Below the pieces are notes generated by a model. The model was not told the DNA's origin and searched no databases. It was given only the letters and a program-made list of their open reading frames with translations. Source: Treponema sp. (GTDB lineage Bacteria > Spirochaetota > Spirochaetia > Treponematales > Breznakiellaceae). From it: a DNA stretch of 64,000 nt. Positions 8,267-19,253 of the stretch are shown in pieces (positions within the stretch are counted from its first letter, which is position 1; each line of letters starts with the position of its first letter). Position numbers and translations under genes: made by a program. The stretch spans positions 1 through 64,000 of the forward strand of contig WQXU01000008.1 in assembly GCA_009781635.1 (NCBI GenBank), in the 5' to 3' direction.

Positions 8267-9433
8267 ATGAAGGATATATATTATAAATGGCGTTATTATA
8301 CGCTTGGACGGGAACATTACCTTGAAAGCATTAAGAAAATAATTCAGAACAATTTTGTCAACCTAAGAACCGCCAATATAATCGTTATAATTTTTGGTTT
8401 TTGTTTTATGTATTTTCCGCTGTTTATAGAAAAAAATATACCCAAGGCCGGCGTTTATTTTATAGTTATTTCTATTGCAGTAATTATTTCCATTCTTGCA
8501 AATGTTAGCATAAATCAAAATAAAAACAGCACACAGACAAAAAAAATTAAAATATATATATTAACTACTTTACATTACATTAATGTTATCATGTTTGGCA
8601 TATACATAGGAGTTATAACAAGCCCTGACGGGACTGCGACATCATTTATGCCTTTATTAATATGCGCGCTTTTCCTTTTTATCAATCCGCCTTTATATAA
8701 TCTCCTTCTTACATTGGGTGCAATGATTGTCTTTATTATACTTTGCATTATTATTAAAGAACCAAATATCTGGATTTTTGACATTTTTAATGTATTATTT
8801 GCCGGATTAATCAGCATAATTTTTTCATGGCTGATTTCCATGTACAGAATGGTGTCAGTGTTCAGCGTTGGCAAACTGGAAGAAGAACGCAACAGTTATT
8901 ATAATCAAAGTACGATAGATGAATTAACAGGGCTAAAAAACCGCAGAGACTTTACGCAAAGTTTTAACAGGCGCCTTAATAATTATCGAAGTTCAGATGA
9001 CTGGCTGTGTATCGCTATTATGGATATTGATTGTTTTAAGAATTACAATGATCATTACGGACATCCGAAAGGCGATGATTGCCTGCGTTCCATTGGCAAA
9101 TTATTAAACAGCCTGAACAGCAGTATGAATGTTTATTCAGCCAGAACCGGCGGGGAAGAATTTGCCCTTATTTGGTATGAAAAAAATGTTCAGCATTTAA
9201 ACGATACCGCTTCGCAGATACAGCAAAAAATAAATGATTTAAACATACCGCATGAAAAATCAACTGTTGCTTCACATATTACCGTTAGTATCGGGATACA
9301 TACTTTACGTTGCGGCTCATCCACCGACAGCAACACTCTTTATAGTTTTGCAGACAAAGCATTATATGAGGCCAAAAAGGGCGGACGCAACCGTTTTGTT
9401 ATTTATGAACATAATAAGACGCAAACAGATTAA
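8267..9433 (+). CDS. membrane-anchored GGDEF diguanylate cyclase
   Basis: N-terminal TM helices; DELTGLKNRRDF, MDIDCFKNYND, ARTGGEEFALI. Confidence 0.92.
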   Translation: MKDIYYKWRYYTLGREHYLESIKKIIQNNFVNLRTANIIVIIFGFCFMYFPLFIEKNIPKAGVYFIVISIAVIISILANVSINQNKNSTQTKKIKIYILTTLHYINVIMFGIYIGVITSPDGTATSFMPLLICALFLFINPPLYNLLLTLGAMIVFIILCIIIKEPNIWIFDIFNVLFAGLISIIFSWLISMYRMVSVFSVGKLEEERNSYYNQSTIDELTGLKNRRDFTQSFNRRLNNYRSSDDWLCIAIMDIDCFKNYNDHYGHPKGDDCLRSIGKLLNSLNSSMNVYSARTGGEEFALIWYEKNVQHLNDTASQIQQKINDLNIPHEKSTVASHITVSIGIHTLRCGSSTDSNTLYSFADKALYEAKKGGRNRFVIYEHNKTQTD

Positions 9434-9484
9434 TAGAATTGGCAGAGGTGATTTATTTGCATCTATTATATGTCTTATAAGTTG

Positions 9485-9997
9485 TTATGGTTTGTTCTGC
9501 GCTTCCTTGTATTTTGCCAGTAATTTATTGTATTTTTTTCTTTCAATTTTAAATTTCAAAAAAGTTAATCCAAGGCTTATAGTATAACAAATAAAGGTGG
9601 AAACAATAAAACCAATCCACGCTTGCGGATCATTTACAGGAAACCACTTGAAAATTACAGCAAAAACCGAAAAAGTAATCAGCGTTGAAATAAATATAAG
9701 AAGGATACGAAGCCAAAACCGCATTTTTATTATGAACCGCTGTGAAATAAATAATATTAAGAAAAATGCCAAAATTAGCGAGAAACCGGCAATCTGTAAA
9801 ATAACGATATACGGCAAATTTGCTCCTCCTGTTGCAAATAATGCAGATACATCCTGAACATCAGGAGCATAGTAATATAACAAAAAACCTGCAAATGATA
9901 TTGCTAAAATTGACAATGTAAAAATAGTTGCAAAATACCGTATTAAATCAATAATAAGCGATGCAACATTCTTTGTTTCGTCTTTTTCTTTATCCAT
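9485..9997 (-). CDS. DUF3021-like membrane protein
   Basis: Four predicted TM helices; directly downstream of and overlapping LytTR gene. Confidence 0.65.
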   Translation of the reverse strand: MDKEKDETKNVASLIIDLIRYFATIFTLSILAISFAGFLLYYYAPDVQDVSALFATGGANLPYIVILQIAGFSLILAFFLILFISQRFIIKMRFWLRILLIFISTLITFSVFAVIFKWFPVNDPQAWIGFIVSTFICYTISLGLTFLKFKIERKKYNKLLAKYKEAQNKP

Positions 9998-10436
9998 TAT
10001 AATCCTCCAATTTTTGCCTTACCGCCGGCGCATATTGCCGTGACACTGCTATTTTAATATCTTTTTCCATTGTTAAAATAAGACGGCGATCCAGATCCGG
10101 TTCAATGGATTGAATATGGTTAATATTAAAAATACAATTCTTGCTTGCCCGTAAAAAATTGCCGTCAGCCAGTTTTGATTCAAGTTCATAGAGTCTGAAT
10201 GGACTTTCAAAAGTATCATTTATGGTATACATAAATGTACGTTTGTCCGTGCTTTCAATATACATAACATCTGCAGCTTCAATAATATGCTGCCTTCCGT
10301 CTTTACGGCCTGTCAATTTTAAGTCCAGCATCCGCAATGCCGCAAGCATTTTTTCAATATCATCACTCATTCGGTTACAGTTGATCACAATCTCTGTCAC
10401 CGTGTATTGGCTGTCAGTGTTGATAATTATTTTCAT
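9990..10436 (-). CDS. LytTR DNA-binding domain transcriptional regulator
   Basis: IIEAADVMYIESTDKRTFMYTINDTFESPFRLYELESKL...FLRASKNCIFNINHIQSIEPDLDRRLILTM; start MKIII at 10436. Confidence 0.88.
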   Translation of the reverse strand: MKIIINTDSQYTVTEIVINCNRMSDDIEKMLAALRMLDLKLTGRKDGRQHIIEAADVMYIESTDKRTFMYTINDTFESPFRLYELESKLADGNFLRASKNCIFNINHIQSIEPDLDRRLILTMEKDIKIAVSRQYAPAVRQKLEDYNG

Positions 10437-10467
10437 GCTCCAAATCATATAAAAGTTTCTGTATATA

Positions 10468-10548
10468 ATCAATTAAATTGATACCAAGTTGCACAAATAT
10501 AAACTTAAGTTTCCGCTTTTTTAATCTGATTTGCATTGGCAGATTAAA
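10468..10548. promoter_or_regulatory. two inverted repeats in divergent intergenic region (10468-10482 and 10520-10548)
   Basis: ATCAATTAAATTGAT perfect palindrome; TTTAATCTG-N11-CAGATTAAA. Confidence 0.5.
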
Positions 10549-10582
10549 TTTTTGTGATTAACTTATTTTTAAGGAGTAAAAA

Positions 10583-11461
10583 ATGATTAAAACAATATTT
10601 AAGTTAGTATTGCTGATTGGTATTCACGCATTAATATTCATGATTGGAAATTCAGTTATGCCTTTTTCGCCCGGATTTAAAGAATTGGGAACCTCCAGTG
10701 ATCCAATGGGTTTGTTATTTTTATTGATAAACTCAGGATGGGCCTGTTTTACAATTTATTTTATCATACGGCATACACATTACCGCGGCAGGCAATTGTT
10801 CTTTAATTTATTATTTATAATGTTTTTTGTTCAATGTTTTATGACCCAAATAGAAACATTGTTTTTTGGAAACGCATTTCCGGTTTTGACAAAAATAGAT
10901 ATTATTTTAATAATGCTTGCTTCTTTATTGCCATTGCTGGCAGTAATACCATTGACTATGAAGCTCTTTATTACAAGCAAAGAAGTCAAAGATGAAAATA
11001 CCGGTGTTATTAAACAGCCATTTTTAGATATAAAATGCATGTTTATTAGGTTCGGGATTATTGGCGTAATATACCTTTTTGTATATATGATATTTGGCTA
11101 TTTTATTGCATGGCAATTTGAAGAATTACGGATATTTTATACCGGCTCATCAGAAAAACTTGGCTTTTTTGGTCAATTACTGAATAATTTATTAACCAAT
11201 CCGGTAATTTACCCCTTTCAAATAATCCGTGGAATATTATTTTCCTTATTTATTTTTCCATTAGTAAAAATGGTAAATAAAAATAAAACCGTATTTATTA
11301 CAAGTGTAGGCCTTGTATATCTATCGACAGCAGTATTGCTGATAATTCCAAATGTATTATTTCCTGATATGGTTAGATATGGACACTTAATTGAAATGAC
11401 CTCTTCAATGCTTTTATTTGGAATAATTGCCGGAAATATAATGTGGAGAAACAAAAAATGA
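10583..11461 (+). CDS. hypothetical multi-pass membrane protein
   Basis: Hydrophobic ORF of 292 aa divergent from LytTR; SD AAGGAG. Confidence 0.8.
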   Translation: MIKTIFKLVLLIGIHALIFMIGNSVMPFSPGFKELGTSSDPMGLLFLLINSGWACFTIYFIIRHTHYRGRQLFFNLLFIMFFVQCFMTQIETLFFGNAFPVLTKIDIILIMLASLLPLLAVIPLTMKLFITSKEVKDENTGVIKQPFLDIKCMFIRFGIIGVIYLFVYMIFGYFIAWQFEELRIFYTGSSEKLGFFGQLLNNLLTNPVIYPFQIIRGILFSLFIFPLVKMVNKNKTVFITSVGLVYLSTAVLLIIPNVLFPDMVRYGHLIEMTSSMLLFGIIAGNIMWRNKK

Positions 11462-11517
11462 ATTGAAAGGCATTATCAAGCTGATTTAACTGCATCAGGT
11501 TAGTGCTCTTATTGAGT

Positions 11518-13284
11518 TTACCTCTCTCCCAGTAGAGCTTTCAATTCCTGAATTTCACTTATAATCTTGCTGCGGGGCAGTCTTTGAAACCGCGTGGGAA
11601 TCATTTCCTTGGAAGTGCATTCAAGGACTGCGACAAGGTTTTGCAGTTCAACTTCGTGCGGATAGGCTGCGGGCACAAAGTCGCTCATTGCTTCTTCCAT
11701 GTCTTCGCGCTTTACAAAGATGCGATCCGCCATTGCCGCAAGGAGTTTTGCGCGGACAAGGACAGCCTCCAAATCAGCGCCGGAATATTCGTGATCGTAT
11801 TTTTTAAACAGATCAGATACTGAAAAATTGCGGATGTCCAAATCCAGTTTGCGCACAAGCGTGTGAAAAAGATCTTCTCTGTCCTTTTTTGTTTCAGGAT
11901 AGAAAAGCGCAAGATGCTCTTCGGCGCGGCCCTGGCGTTTAAGGTCGATGGGAATTAAATCCGGACGGCAGGTGATCAAAAACCAGATAATTTTTCCGCG
12001 GTACTCTGTGTTACCCATAAAGGAAGCAATCTGCGCAAAGACACGATTGCTTGTACCGGAGTCGCCTTCCTGAGCGCGATCTCCCAAAAACGCATCAGCT
12101 TCGTCTATCATTACTCCTACGGGAGCCATTGCAACAAGAATGTTTAATACTCTTTCCAGGTTGGATTCAGTTTCACCCTGCCACTTTGTACGGAAGTTAC
12201 GGAACTTTACCATCGGGATCCCTATCTCTCCTGCAAATGCGTTAACCATAAAACTTTTGCCTGTTCCTACAGGACCTGCAATCAGATAGCCCATCGGAAG
12301 CACATCCGGCCTTCCCTTCTTTATAACTTTAGCAGCGTTTTTAAATCTCTTCTTGACAAAATCATGCCCTGATACATGCGAAAGATCATATGAAGTTTCC
12401 ATAAACTCTAAAAGCCCTGCAGCTTCATTTTCTATTATTTCTTTTTTCTTCTGCCGCATAAAATCAAGGGACAAGGGCTCGTCTTTCTCATAACTTTCTG
12501 CAGCAAGCCGGTTAAGGTTCATAAGATTCAAGCCCGATGTAATTGCGGCAAGCTTATCCGGCGAAAGCCCGCGATCCAAAAGAAGCTTGCCTTCTTTTTC
12601 CTTGGAACGAAGATAACTCTCCCTTATTTTTGTATCAGGAAACGGAACGCTTATTTTAACCGTAGAAGGAGAGCCTGAAAGACGGGATGAAATATCCGCA
12701 AGATTTTCAGTTAACAAAATTATCGAAATATCGCCGTTTATAAATTTAGGATCTGTCGCCCAGCGGCTGAATGTTACCATGCAATAACGGTCAGTATCAG
12801 AAAGGCGTATCAAATCCCCCGCAGGAACTATTTGCTCTGCAAAATCAATGATAAACACCATCCGGCATTTATCCCTTTTATCTTTTGGTATCCTGGAAAG
12901 AAAATATTTTTCGAGATAAGGAAAACTGGTTTTGGGATCATTGGAAACAAAATCACCCTTATCGGTATCGGGGCTTACGGCAAATTTGTGCGCTGCCGAA
13001 AGATATTCGCTTTCCATTTGCGGATCACAAAATGTTACGCCGTTGGAAAGATCGTAATAGGCGATTATATCCCTGTTGCCGAATAATATTTCTGAAATAT
13101 AATCCTGCACTCTTGTAAAGGAAAACTCCCCTTCTTTTCTTTCGTGCGGAAGAATATCTCTTATATTACCGTGTAAAATGTAAAGATTTGCTGTTTTTGA
13201 ACCGTACTTGGTCGCAAGTTCCTGAGCCCATGCAGGCAGTATCCTGATATAATCGTGGCTTCTGTAAATATATTGATCCGGCAT
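11518..13284 (-). CDS. AAA+ ATPase (apparent degenerate N-terminal AAA plus active C-terminal AAA)
   Basis: GPVGTGKS Walker A, GVMIDEADAFLG Walker B, NRVFAQIASFMG; N-terminal CRMVFIIDFAEQI lacks a partner Walker A. Confidence 0.88.
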   Translation of the reverse strand: MPDQYIYRSHDYIRILPAWAQELATKYGSKTANLYILHGNIRDILPHERKEGEFSFTRVQDYISEILFGNRDIIAYYDLSNGVTFCDPQMESEYLSAAHKFAVSPDTDKGDFVSNDPKTSFPYLEKYFLSRIPKDKRDKCRMVFIIDFAEQIVPAGDLIRLSDTDRYCMVTFSRWATDPKFINGDISIILLTENLADISSRLSGSPSTVKISVPFPDTKIRESYLRSKEKEGKLLLDRGLSPDKLAAITSGLNLMNLNRLAAESYEKDEPLSLDFMRQKKKEIIENEAAGLLEFMETSYDLSHVSGHDFVKKRFKNAAKVIKKGRPDVLPMGYLIAGPVGTGKSFMVNAFAGEIGIPMVKFRNFRTKWQGETESNLERVLNILVAMAPVGVMIDEADAFLGDRAQEGDSGTSNRVFAQIASFMGNTEYRGKIIWFLITCRPDLIPIDLKRQGRAEEHLALFYPETKKDREDLFHTLVRKLDLDIRNFSVSDLFKKYDHEYSGADLEAVLVRAKLLAAMADRIFVKREDMEEAMSDFVPAAYPHEVELQNLVAVLECTSKEMIPTRFQRLPRSKIISEIQELKALLGER

Positions 13285-13376
13285 TCTCCCCTCCCCCCAG
13301 AGCCTCCGCGGCGCCGCAACCTTTCCCTGTCAAGGTTTACCGCAGATAAATCATCTTAGCAAAAAAAAACTACAAT

Positions 13377-13411
13377 GGGAACTTCTAAAAGCTGAAGTTT
13401 TAGAAATTCCC
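13377..13411 (-). terminator. 14-bp hairpin (one G-U) downstream of LPP20 lipoprotein gene
   Basis: GGGAATTTCTAAAA-CTTCAGC-TTTTAGAAGTTCCC on minus strand, T9 run 7 nt later. Confidence 0.45.
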
Positions 13412-13423
13412 TGATAAAAATAC

Positions 13424-14476
13424 CTAATTTCTCGGTTTTAATTGCGATAGATAGTCGGACAAAAGAACTGCAAATACTTCATTTATATTACGCTCGGCAG
13501 CGGCAAAGCAGCGGTTTTCCGCTTCAACACGCGATATATGCCCTTCCCTGCTGTTAAAATTATGGGAAATTAAAACATGGTTAAGGCTTGTATCCCTAAG
13601 GTTCGCAGACAGTTCAATCCGCGAAAATACATTAGGACTGTCCGCAAGCTCTACAGGCGACAGTGAAACGTTCGCATCTAGCACAAAACGCTGGTTTGCA
13701 GAAACGCGCTGTGTACCGGCGGCGGTCTCAAAACCCCAATCGCCGAGACGCCTTGCAAAGGCGCCGAAGATTCTTCCGTTTCTGTCGTTTGAAACATTGA
13801 TGGTAATTGGAATTGCCCTGATTATACTCTGCGTTTCAAGGCGGTAATATTCTCCGCCGGTAATTGTATCGGATACCTGCCCGTCCAGAAGCAAAACCAT
13901 ATTTCTGCAGGATTCATTAACATCCGCTACCGCAGATGCAAACCAGTAGCGTATAACGCCGTCCAGTGAAATCTTCTGCGAAGGAGTCATCGCTGTAAGG
14001 TTATTAATAATATTTAAATTTGTCTTTATTAATTCATTGTATATCTGGACTGCTCTTGCCTTTTCCATAACGGCAACGGCATAATATGTGTCTTTTGAAT
14101 CAAACCAGACATCCTTTATTTCCGCTCCCAGTAAATTGTCTATTACTGATGTGGTTCTTATATTGGTTCTCATTTCGGCGTTGTCAACCCAGCCTTCCAT
14201 TACGCCGTTTACAATGGCCTGCTTGTATGAAGAAGCAGCAGTGCGCTCAACCTGTATTGACTGCCCAAAAAATGCAGTGAGAGCAGCAAGCGCGTTTTCT
14301 TCCGCTGCTGCGCGGCTGCTGCCAAAACCGCTTGCGGCGGCATACCTTGTCCCCGGATAAACAGATTCGACAGAGTTAACCCATGACGGCATTCGCCCTC
14401 CTGCTGCAGGCGAAGTTATGCAGGAAATAAAAATTAATAAAAACGGAAGAAACAGCAGAACTTTCTTTTTTGACAT
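13424..14476 (-). CDS. LPP20-family-like lipoprotein
   Basis: Lipobox LIFISC; PSWV...AASGFGSSRAAAEENALAALTAFFGQSI pattern. Confidence 0.75.
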   Translation of the reverse strand: MSKKKVLLFLPFLLIFISCITSPAAGGRMPSWVNSVESVYPGTRYAAASGFGSSRAAAEENALAALTAFFGQSIQVERTAASSYKQAIVNGVMEGWVDNAEMRTNIRTTSVIDNLLGAEIKDVWFDSKDTYYAVAVMEKARAVQIYNELIKTNLNIINNLTAMTPSQKISLDGVIRYWFASAVADVNESCRNMVLLLDGQVSDTITGGEYYRLETQSIIRAIPITINVSNDRNGRIFGAFARRLGDWGFETAAGTQRVSANQRFVLDANVSLSPVELADSPNVFSRIELSANLRDTSLNHVLISHNFNSREGHISRVEAENRCFAAAERNINEVFAVLLSDYLSQLKPRN

Positions 14477-14496
14477 TATGTCCTCACTTTTGATGT

Positions 14497-16512
14497 TTAT
14501 TTTTTTGCAGCTTTCACCTTGCTTAACTGCGCAACAGAAAGAATAAGTTCCTTGTCTTTTGCAATTTCACCAATCATCGCAGGGAGACGGTAAGTCCAGT
14601 TAAAATCATTACAGGTGCCGGGCACATTTATTCTCTCGTCCGCCGGATTTTCAGAATACCAATTATTGGAAAGATGAAGCAAGTCCTGTATCTGAAAAAC
14701 CCGGAAACGCGAACGCGCCGAAGCTGTCTTGGATAAAATTATTTTTGCAGTTCCCGGATTGTAAATCTTCGGCAGCGAAGGAACGCCGATAAAACCGGAG
14801 AATTGCTCCTGATCCGCTTCTTTTTCCCACCACTCCCTTACTGTCGAACTGTCATGAACAGCGGCAGTACATACGCTTAATTGCGGATATTCTTCAAACG
14901 GAATATAAGGAGAGCCTTCCTTATCCCATGCGCGGAACCAGCGCACCACGCGAAGACCCAGTATTCTTAATTTGGAAAGCACACGCGGAACGCAATCAGG
15001 AACAGCGCCGAGATCTTCAGCGCATGGAAGCATTGAAGAAGACTCTGTCAATACAGAAAGAAGTTTCATTCCAAGCTGTGTCCACACCCTTTCGGATTTC
15101 CTGCGGCGTTTTTCAAGCAGCGCTTCAAGCGCGTTCTTTTCATCCTGCGAAAAACTGTTATAAGCTGTTGAGCTTCTGAAATGCCAAACCGGAAAAAACC
15201 TTCCCTTCTGGTATTCAAGAAAAAGCCTGTCATGCCATTTTTTAAATAGAAAATTTCTTGCAGCAGGATGGAGATTAAGAGAGTCAATATCTTTCTCTCC
15301 TGTTATCTTCTTTTTAAAAAGCCACAGTTCTTCATCATTTATGCGCATAAGAGCTTTTGAAAAAATTCTGTCCGCCGCTGCCTTAATTTCAGCTTCTGTA
15401 TACATGCCGCCCCAGTTAATTTTTAGCGTGTCCCAAATCTCGCTTGTGCGAATGTGCGGTTTTGACACCCAGCGAATCCTGCTCTTGTCAAATCCAAGCC
15501 TTTTAAGATCGCCTGAGCTTACCGGCATATATGGCACATAACGCCCGAGCGCTGATGTATAATCATTGTGGGAGCTTGCCCAAATACGGAAAAATCCCAG
15601 CACATGATCGATACGGTAGGCCTGATAATATTTCTGCGCAACTGCAAGCCGTTTACGCCACCATGCAAAGTTGTCTTTTTCCTGCTCTTCCCAATTGTAA
15701 ATCGGGAATCCCCAGTTTTGGCCGTCCGGACTGTACATATCAGGCGGCGCTCCTGCTGAAAGTCCTTTAATAAAAATCTCAGGATGAGCCCACACATCGC
15801 AGCTGTCATCATTCATGAGAATCGGAAGATCTCCTTCCAATATAATGCCTGCATCTGTGATCGCTTTTGACGCTTTTGTAAATTGAATATCTAGAGCCTG
15901 CTGCAGCCAAACCCAGAAAAAATGCTCTTCGCGCATGGTTTTGTCATTCCAGAGTTTTTCAATATCAGAAGCGGATACCTCACCGTATTCCTTCCAGTCC
16001 TTCCAGGATTTTTGCTCATTTTTTTCTTTTAATCTTCTGAATACAGCATATTCCTTTACCCAGGCGTTCTGTCCGATCCATTCCGACAAAGCGCCGTTTT
16101 CCGCGCTTTTTGCAATATCATTTTTATTCGCTTCGTATATTTCCCGGCATATTTCAAGTTTCTCTTTAAGAATTTCGTAATGGGAAAACCTCTTATAACC
16201 GTCAAATTTTTCCTTTGCCTTTTTAATCCGGTTTTTAACCGTGCTGCCTGCGGCGCTGTACTCATCAAGTCCGTCTATGCTTAAATAAAGCGGATGAAGG
16301 CCGAATGCGGTCAGACTTGAATAGGGAGAGCTTTCAAAGCCGGTATCATTAACCGGTAAAATTTGAATGAGCTTTATTTTCATTTTTCTGCAAAGAAGGG
16401 CAAATTCAGCCAAATCGGAAAACTCGCCTGCTCCAATTCCATTTTTGGTGCGCAGCGCTCCAACCGGAATCACAACGCCGAGCAGCCTTTTATCTGCCGC
16501 CTGTTTTTCCAT
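14497..16512 (-). CDS. malQ: 4-alpha-glucanotransferase
   Basis: GIGAGEFSDL, LIQILPVNDTG, YRIDHVLGFFRIW, AEDLGAVP; start MEKQ with AGGAGGCG SD. Confidence 0.95.
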   Translation of the reverse strand: MEKQAADKRLLGVVIPVGALRTKNGIGAGEFSDLAEFALLCRKMKIKLIQILPVNDTGFESSPYSSLTAFGLHPLYLSIDGLDEYSAAGSTVKNRIKKAKEKFDGYKRFSHYEILKEKLEICREIYEANKNDIAKSAENGALSEWIGQNAWVKEYAVFRRLKEKNEQKSWKDWKEYGEVSASDIEKLWNDKTMREEHFFWVWLQQALDIQFTKASKAITDAGIILEGDLPILMNDDSCDVWAHPEIFIKGLSAGAPPDMYSPDGQNWGFPIYNWEEQEKDNFAWWRKRLAVAQKYYQAYRIDHVLGFFRIWASSHNDYTSALGRYVPYMPVSSGDLKRLGFDKSRIRWVSKPHIRTSEIWDTLKINWGGMYTEAEIKAAADRIFSKALMRINDEELWLFKKKITGEKDIDSLNLHPAARNFLFKKWHDRLFLEYQKGRFFPVWHFRSSTAYNSFSQDEKNALEALLEKRRRKSERVWTQLGMKLLSVLTESSSMLPCAEDLGAVPDCVPRVLSKLRILGLRVVRWFRAWDKEGSPYIPFEEYPQLSVCTAAVHDSSTVREWWEKEADQEQFSGFIGVPSLPKIYNPGTAKIILSKTASARSRFRVFQIQDLLHLSNNWYSENPADERINVPGTCNDFNWTYRLPAMIGEIAKDKELILSVAQLSKVKAAKK

Positions 16513-16690
16513 ATACGCCTCCTTATTATCAAACCTTGACATCAATATGAAAGTGACAACTCCATTATATACCCAGTTACAGCAGAGTACAAGATAACTA
16601 TTTTTTTATTTTTGCAGACAGCAATATTTATGTTAATTTTTTTGGTATTTTTAATTGAAAAGTACTGATAATCCGGGGTAGAATGGTAAC

Positions 16691-18022
16691 ATGAAACAAT
16701 ACATAAAAAAAATAATATTAGCCGCCGTAATTACAGGCGCAATTGTTTTTTCCGGCTGCTCAAAAGCAGATACTGTAAATTATACTTTTAACACAGAACC
16801 AGGTATTGCACCTGCGTATCCTGATGCCTCTTTTGCAGTTATGAGCGATATTCATGTTTACTCCGCCGAACTTGGTTCTTCCGGGGAAGCTTTTGAGAAA
16901 ATAATGTCTTCCGACCGCAAGCTTTTACTTGACAGCATTGACCTTTTGGATTTTGCGATTGACCAGATTATCGCATCCCAGGTTGAGTTTGTGATAATCC
17001 CTGGAGATATAACCAAGGACGGCGAAATAATTAATCACATGATAGCCGCGCAGAGGTTGAAAAAACTTACAGATGCAAATATCGGCGTGTATGTAGTTCC
17101 GGGGAATCATGATGTTAACTGCCCTGATGCCGAAAGATATCTGGGCGATAAAACAGAACCTGTTCCGGCAGCAAGCGAAGAAGATTTTGCGCGAATCTAC
17201 AGTGACTTTGGATACAACGCCGCATTAATGAGAGATACTAATTCCCTAAGCTATGTTGCAGAACCTGTCAGCGGATTGTGGCTCCTTGCAATAGACGCAG
17301 TACGTCACCGTGAGAACGTTTCCGGAGTGCCTGCAATTGTATCCGGAAGAATAACACAGGAAAGCGCAGACTGGATTTACACAGTATTATTGGAAGCAAA
17401 GCGGAATAACAAGGCGGTTATGGCTGTAATGCATCATGCCTTTATCGAACACTGGAAGGGTCAGTCAAAACTGCATCCAAAATATATTGTTCAGGATTTT
17501 GCCAATTTCAGCAGTTTTCTTGCCTCATGGAATGTAAGAGTCGGGTTTTCAGGGCATTACCACGCTCAGGACATTACACGCGCGGATTTTAACGGCAGGT
17601 TTTTGTATGACATAATGACAGGCTCTCTTGTCACAGCTCCCTGCCCTATCCGTTATGTGAATATCAGAAACAATGCAATGGATGTAAGATCAGATTTTAT
17701 TATTGATAAAATTCACCCGGGAACAGATTTTGCGCAGAATGCGCATGCCTTTGTAAAGAGAACAGTCATGCTGGAAGCGGCAAGCGTTTTAAGAGGTTAT
17801 TGGGTTTCAGAAAAAGATATCGCAATTATTACCGACGCTGTGGGAGATGCATTTGCCGCGCATTACGCAGGAGATGAAAATCCTGCCCTGCGCCCTCATC
17901 TGGATAAATCTAAACTCGGTTTATGGGGACGTTTTATTCTAAGTCAGCAGCAATATGCCCTGGACGGCCTTTGGGAGGATCTTCCCCCGGCGGATAATAA
18001 TGTGAGCATAAGACTGAATTAA
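16691..18022 (+). CDS. metallophosphoesterase, lipoprotein
   Basis: Lipobox VFSGCS; SDIHVYS, PGDITKDGE, PGNHDVN, HHAF, SGHYH motifs. Confidence 0.92.
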   Translation: MKQYIKKIILAAVITGAIVFSGCSKADTVNYTFNTEPGIAPAYPDASFAVMSDIHVYSAELGSSGEAFEKIMSSDRKLLLDSIDLLDFAIDQIIASQVEFVIIPGDITKDGEIINHMIAAQRLKKLTDANIGVYVVPGNHDVNCPDAERYLGDKTEPVPAASEEDFARIYSDFGYNAALMRDTNSLSYVAEPVSGLWLLAIDAVRHRENVSGVPAIVSGRITQESADWIYTVLLEAKRNNKAVMAVMHHAFIEHWKGQSKLHPKYIVQDFANFSSFLASWNVRVGFSGHYHAQDITRADFNGRFLYDIMTGSLVTAPCPIRYVNIRNNAMDVRSDFIIDKIHPGTDFAQNAHAFVKRTVMLEAASVLRGYWVSEKDIAIITDAVGDAFAAHYAGDENPALRPHLDKSKLGLWGRFILSQQQYALDGLWEDLPPADNNVSIRLN

Positions 18023-18080
18023 CCTTGTATAAAGATATATACTAATTTAGAATAATTTATATTGGTATAAGGAGAGATAT

Positions 18081-19250
18081 ATGAAATCGTCCCGTTACTT
18101 TTTTACATCCGAATCTGTTGGAGAAGGCCATCCTGACAAGCTCTGTGATCAGGTTTCCGATGCAATTCTTGATGCATGCCTTAAAGAAGATCCGGGAAGC
18201 AGGGTTGCATGCGAGACATTCGCATCTACATCACTGGTATTGATTGGCGGAGAGATTACCACAAATACCTTTGTTGACTTTCATCATCTTGTGCGGGATA
18301 TCGCAAAAGAAATCGGCTACACAGATCCTTCATATGGTCTTGATTTTAATTCCATGGCTGTCCTTGACATGATTCACAGTCAGTCTCCCGATATTTCACA
18401 GGGCGTTTCCGGCACAGGCCTTAAGAAATTTAAGGGTCAGCAGGGCGCAGGGGATCAGGGAATGATGTTTGGCTTTGCGTGTAACGAAACAAAGGAGCTT
18501 ATGCCCATGCCCATCATGCTTGCGCACAAGATTCTTATTAACGCAGCAAAATTACGCAAGAGCAGAGCAATTAAATGGCTGCGGCCGGATTCCAAAAGCC
18601 AGGTAACAATTGAATATGACGGATTTAAACCTGTCCGTATCGATGCGGTTGTAGTTTCACATCAGCATGATCCGGATATCTCCCATAAAGAAATTGAAGC
18701 TGCCATAATCGAAAAGATTATAAAGCCTGTACTTGAACCGACAGGACTGCTTGACAAAAAAACAAAATACTACATTAACCCTACAGGCCGTTTTGTAATC
18801 GGCGGCCCCTTCGGCGACACCGGGCTTACAGGCCGTAAGATAATTGTAGACACTTACGGCGGCATGGGACGTCACGGCGGCGGCGCTTTCTCCGGCAAGG
18901 ATCCCACAAAGGTTGACCGTTCAGCCGCATATGCCGCGCGTTATGCTGCAAAAAATATTGTGGCTGCAAAACTTGCGGATCGCTGCGAGATTCAGCTTGC
19001 CTACGCTATTGGAGTGCCCTTCCCTGTTTCCGTTATGGTAGACACATTCGGTACGTCCAAAGTTGATGAAAAGAGCATTTCAAAAGCGGTAGAAAAAGTT
19101 TTTGATTTAAGTCCTGCAGGCATTATTAAGGAACTTGATTTGCGCCGTCCGATATATCTGAAAACAGCGGCATACGGTCATTTTGGGCGCGCGGAATTTC
19201 CTTGGGAAAAAACGGATAAAGTCGAAGCGTTAAAGAAGGCGATTAATTAA
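18081..19250 (+). CDS. metK: S-adenosylmethionine synthetase
   Basis: [58 protein letters not shown]. Confidence 0.98.
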   Translation: MKSSRYFFTSESVGEGHPDKLCDQVSDAILDACLKEDPGSRVACETFASTSLVLIGGEITTNTFVDFHHLVRDIAKEIGYTDPSYGLDFNSMAVLDMIHSQSPDISQGVSGTGLKKFKGQQGAGDQGMMFGFACNETKELMPMPIMLAHKILINAAKLRKSRAIKWLRPDSKSQVTIEYDGFKPVRIDAVVVSHQHDPDISHKEIEAAIIEKIIKPVLEPTGLLDKKTKYYINPTGRFVIGGPFGDTGLTGRKIIVDTYGGMGRHGGGAFSGKDPTKVDRSAAYAARYAAKNIVAAKLADRCEIQLAYAIGVPFPVSVMVDTFGTSKVDEKSISKAVEKVFDLSPAGIIKELDLRRPIYLKTAAYGHFGRAEFPWEKTDKVEALKKAIN

Positions 19251-19253
19251 TTG

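Noticed and set aside
14928-16597. Multiple plus-strand ORFs antisense to malQ
   Set aside because: Overlap a long, clearly conserved malQ frame; no domain signal.
18023-18080. SAM riboswitch upstream of metK
   Set aside because: Only 58 nt of AT-rich leader with no recognisable SAM riboswitch core.
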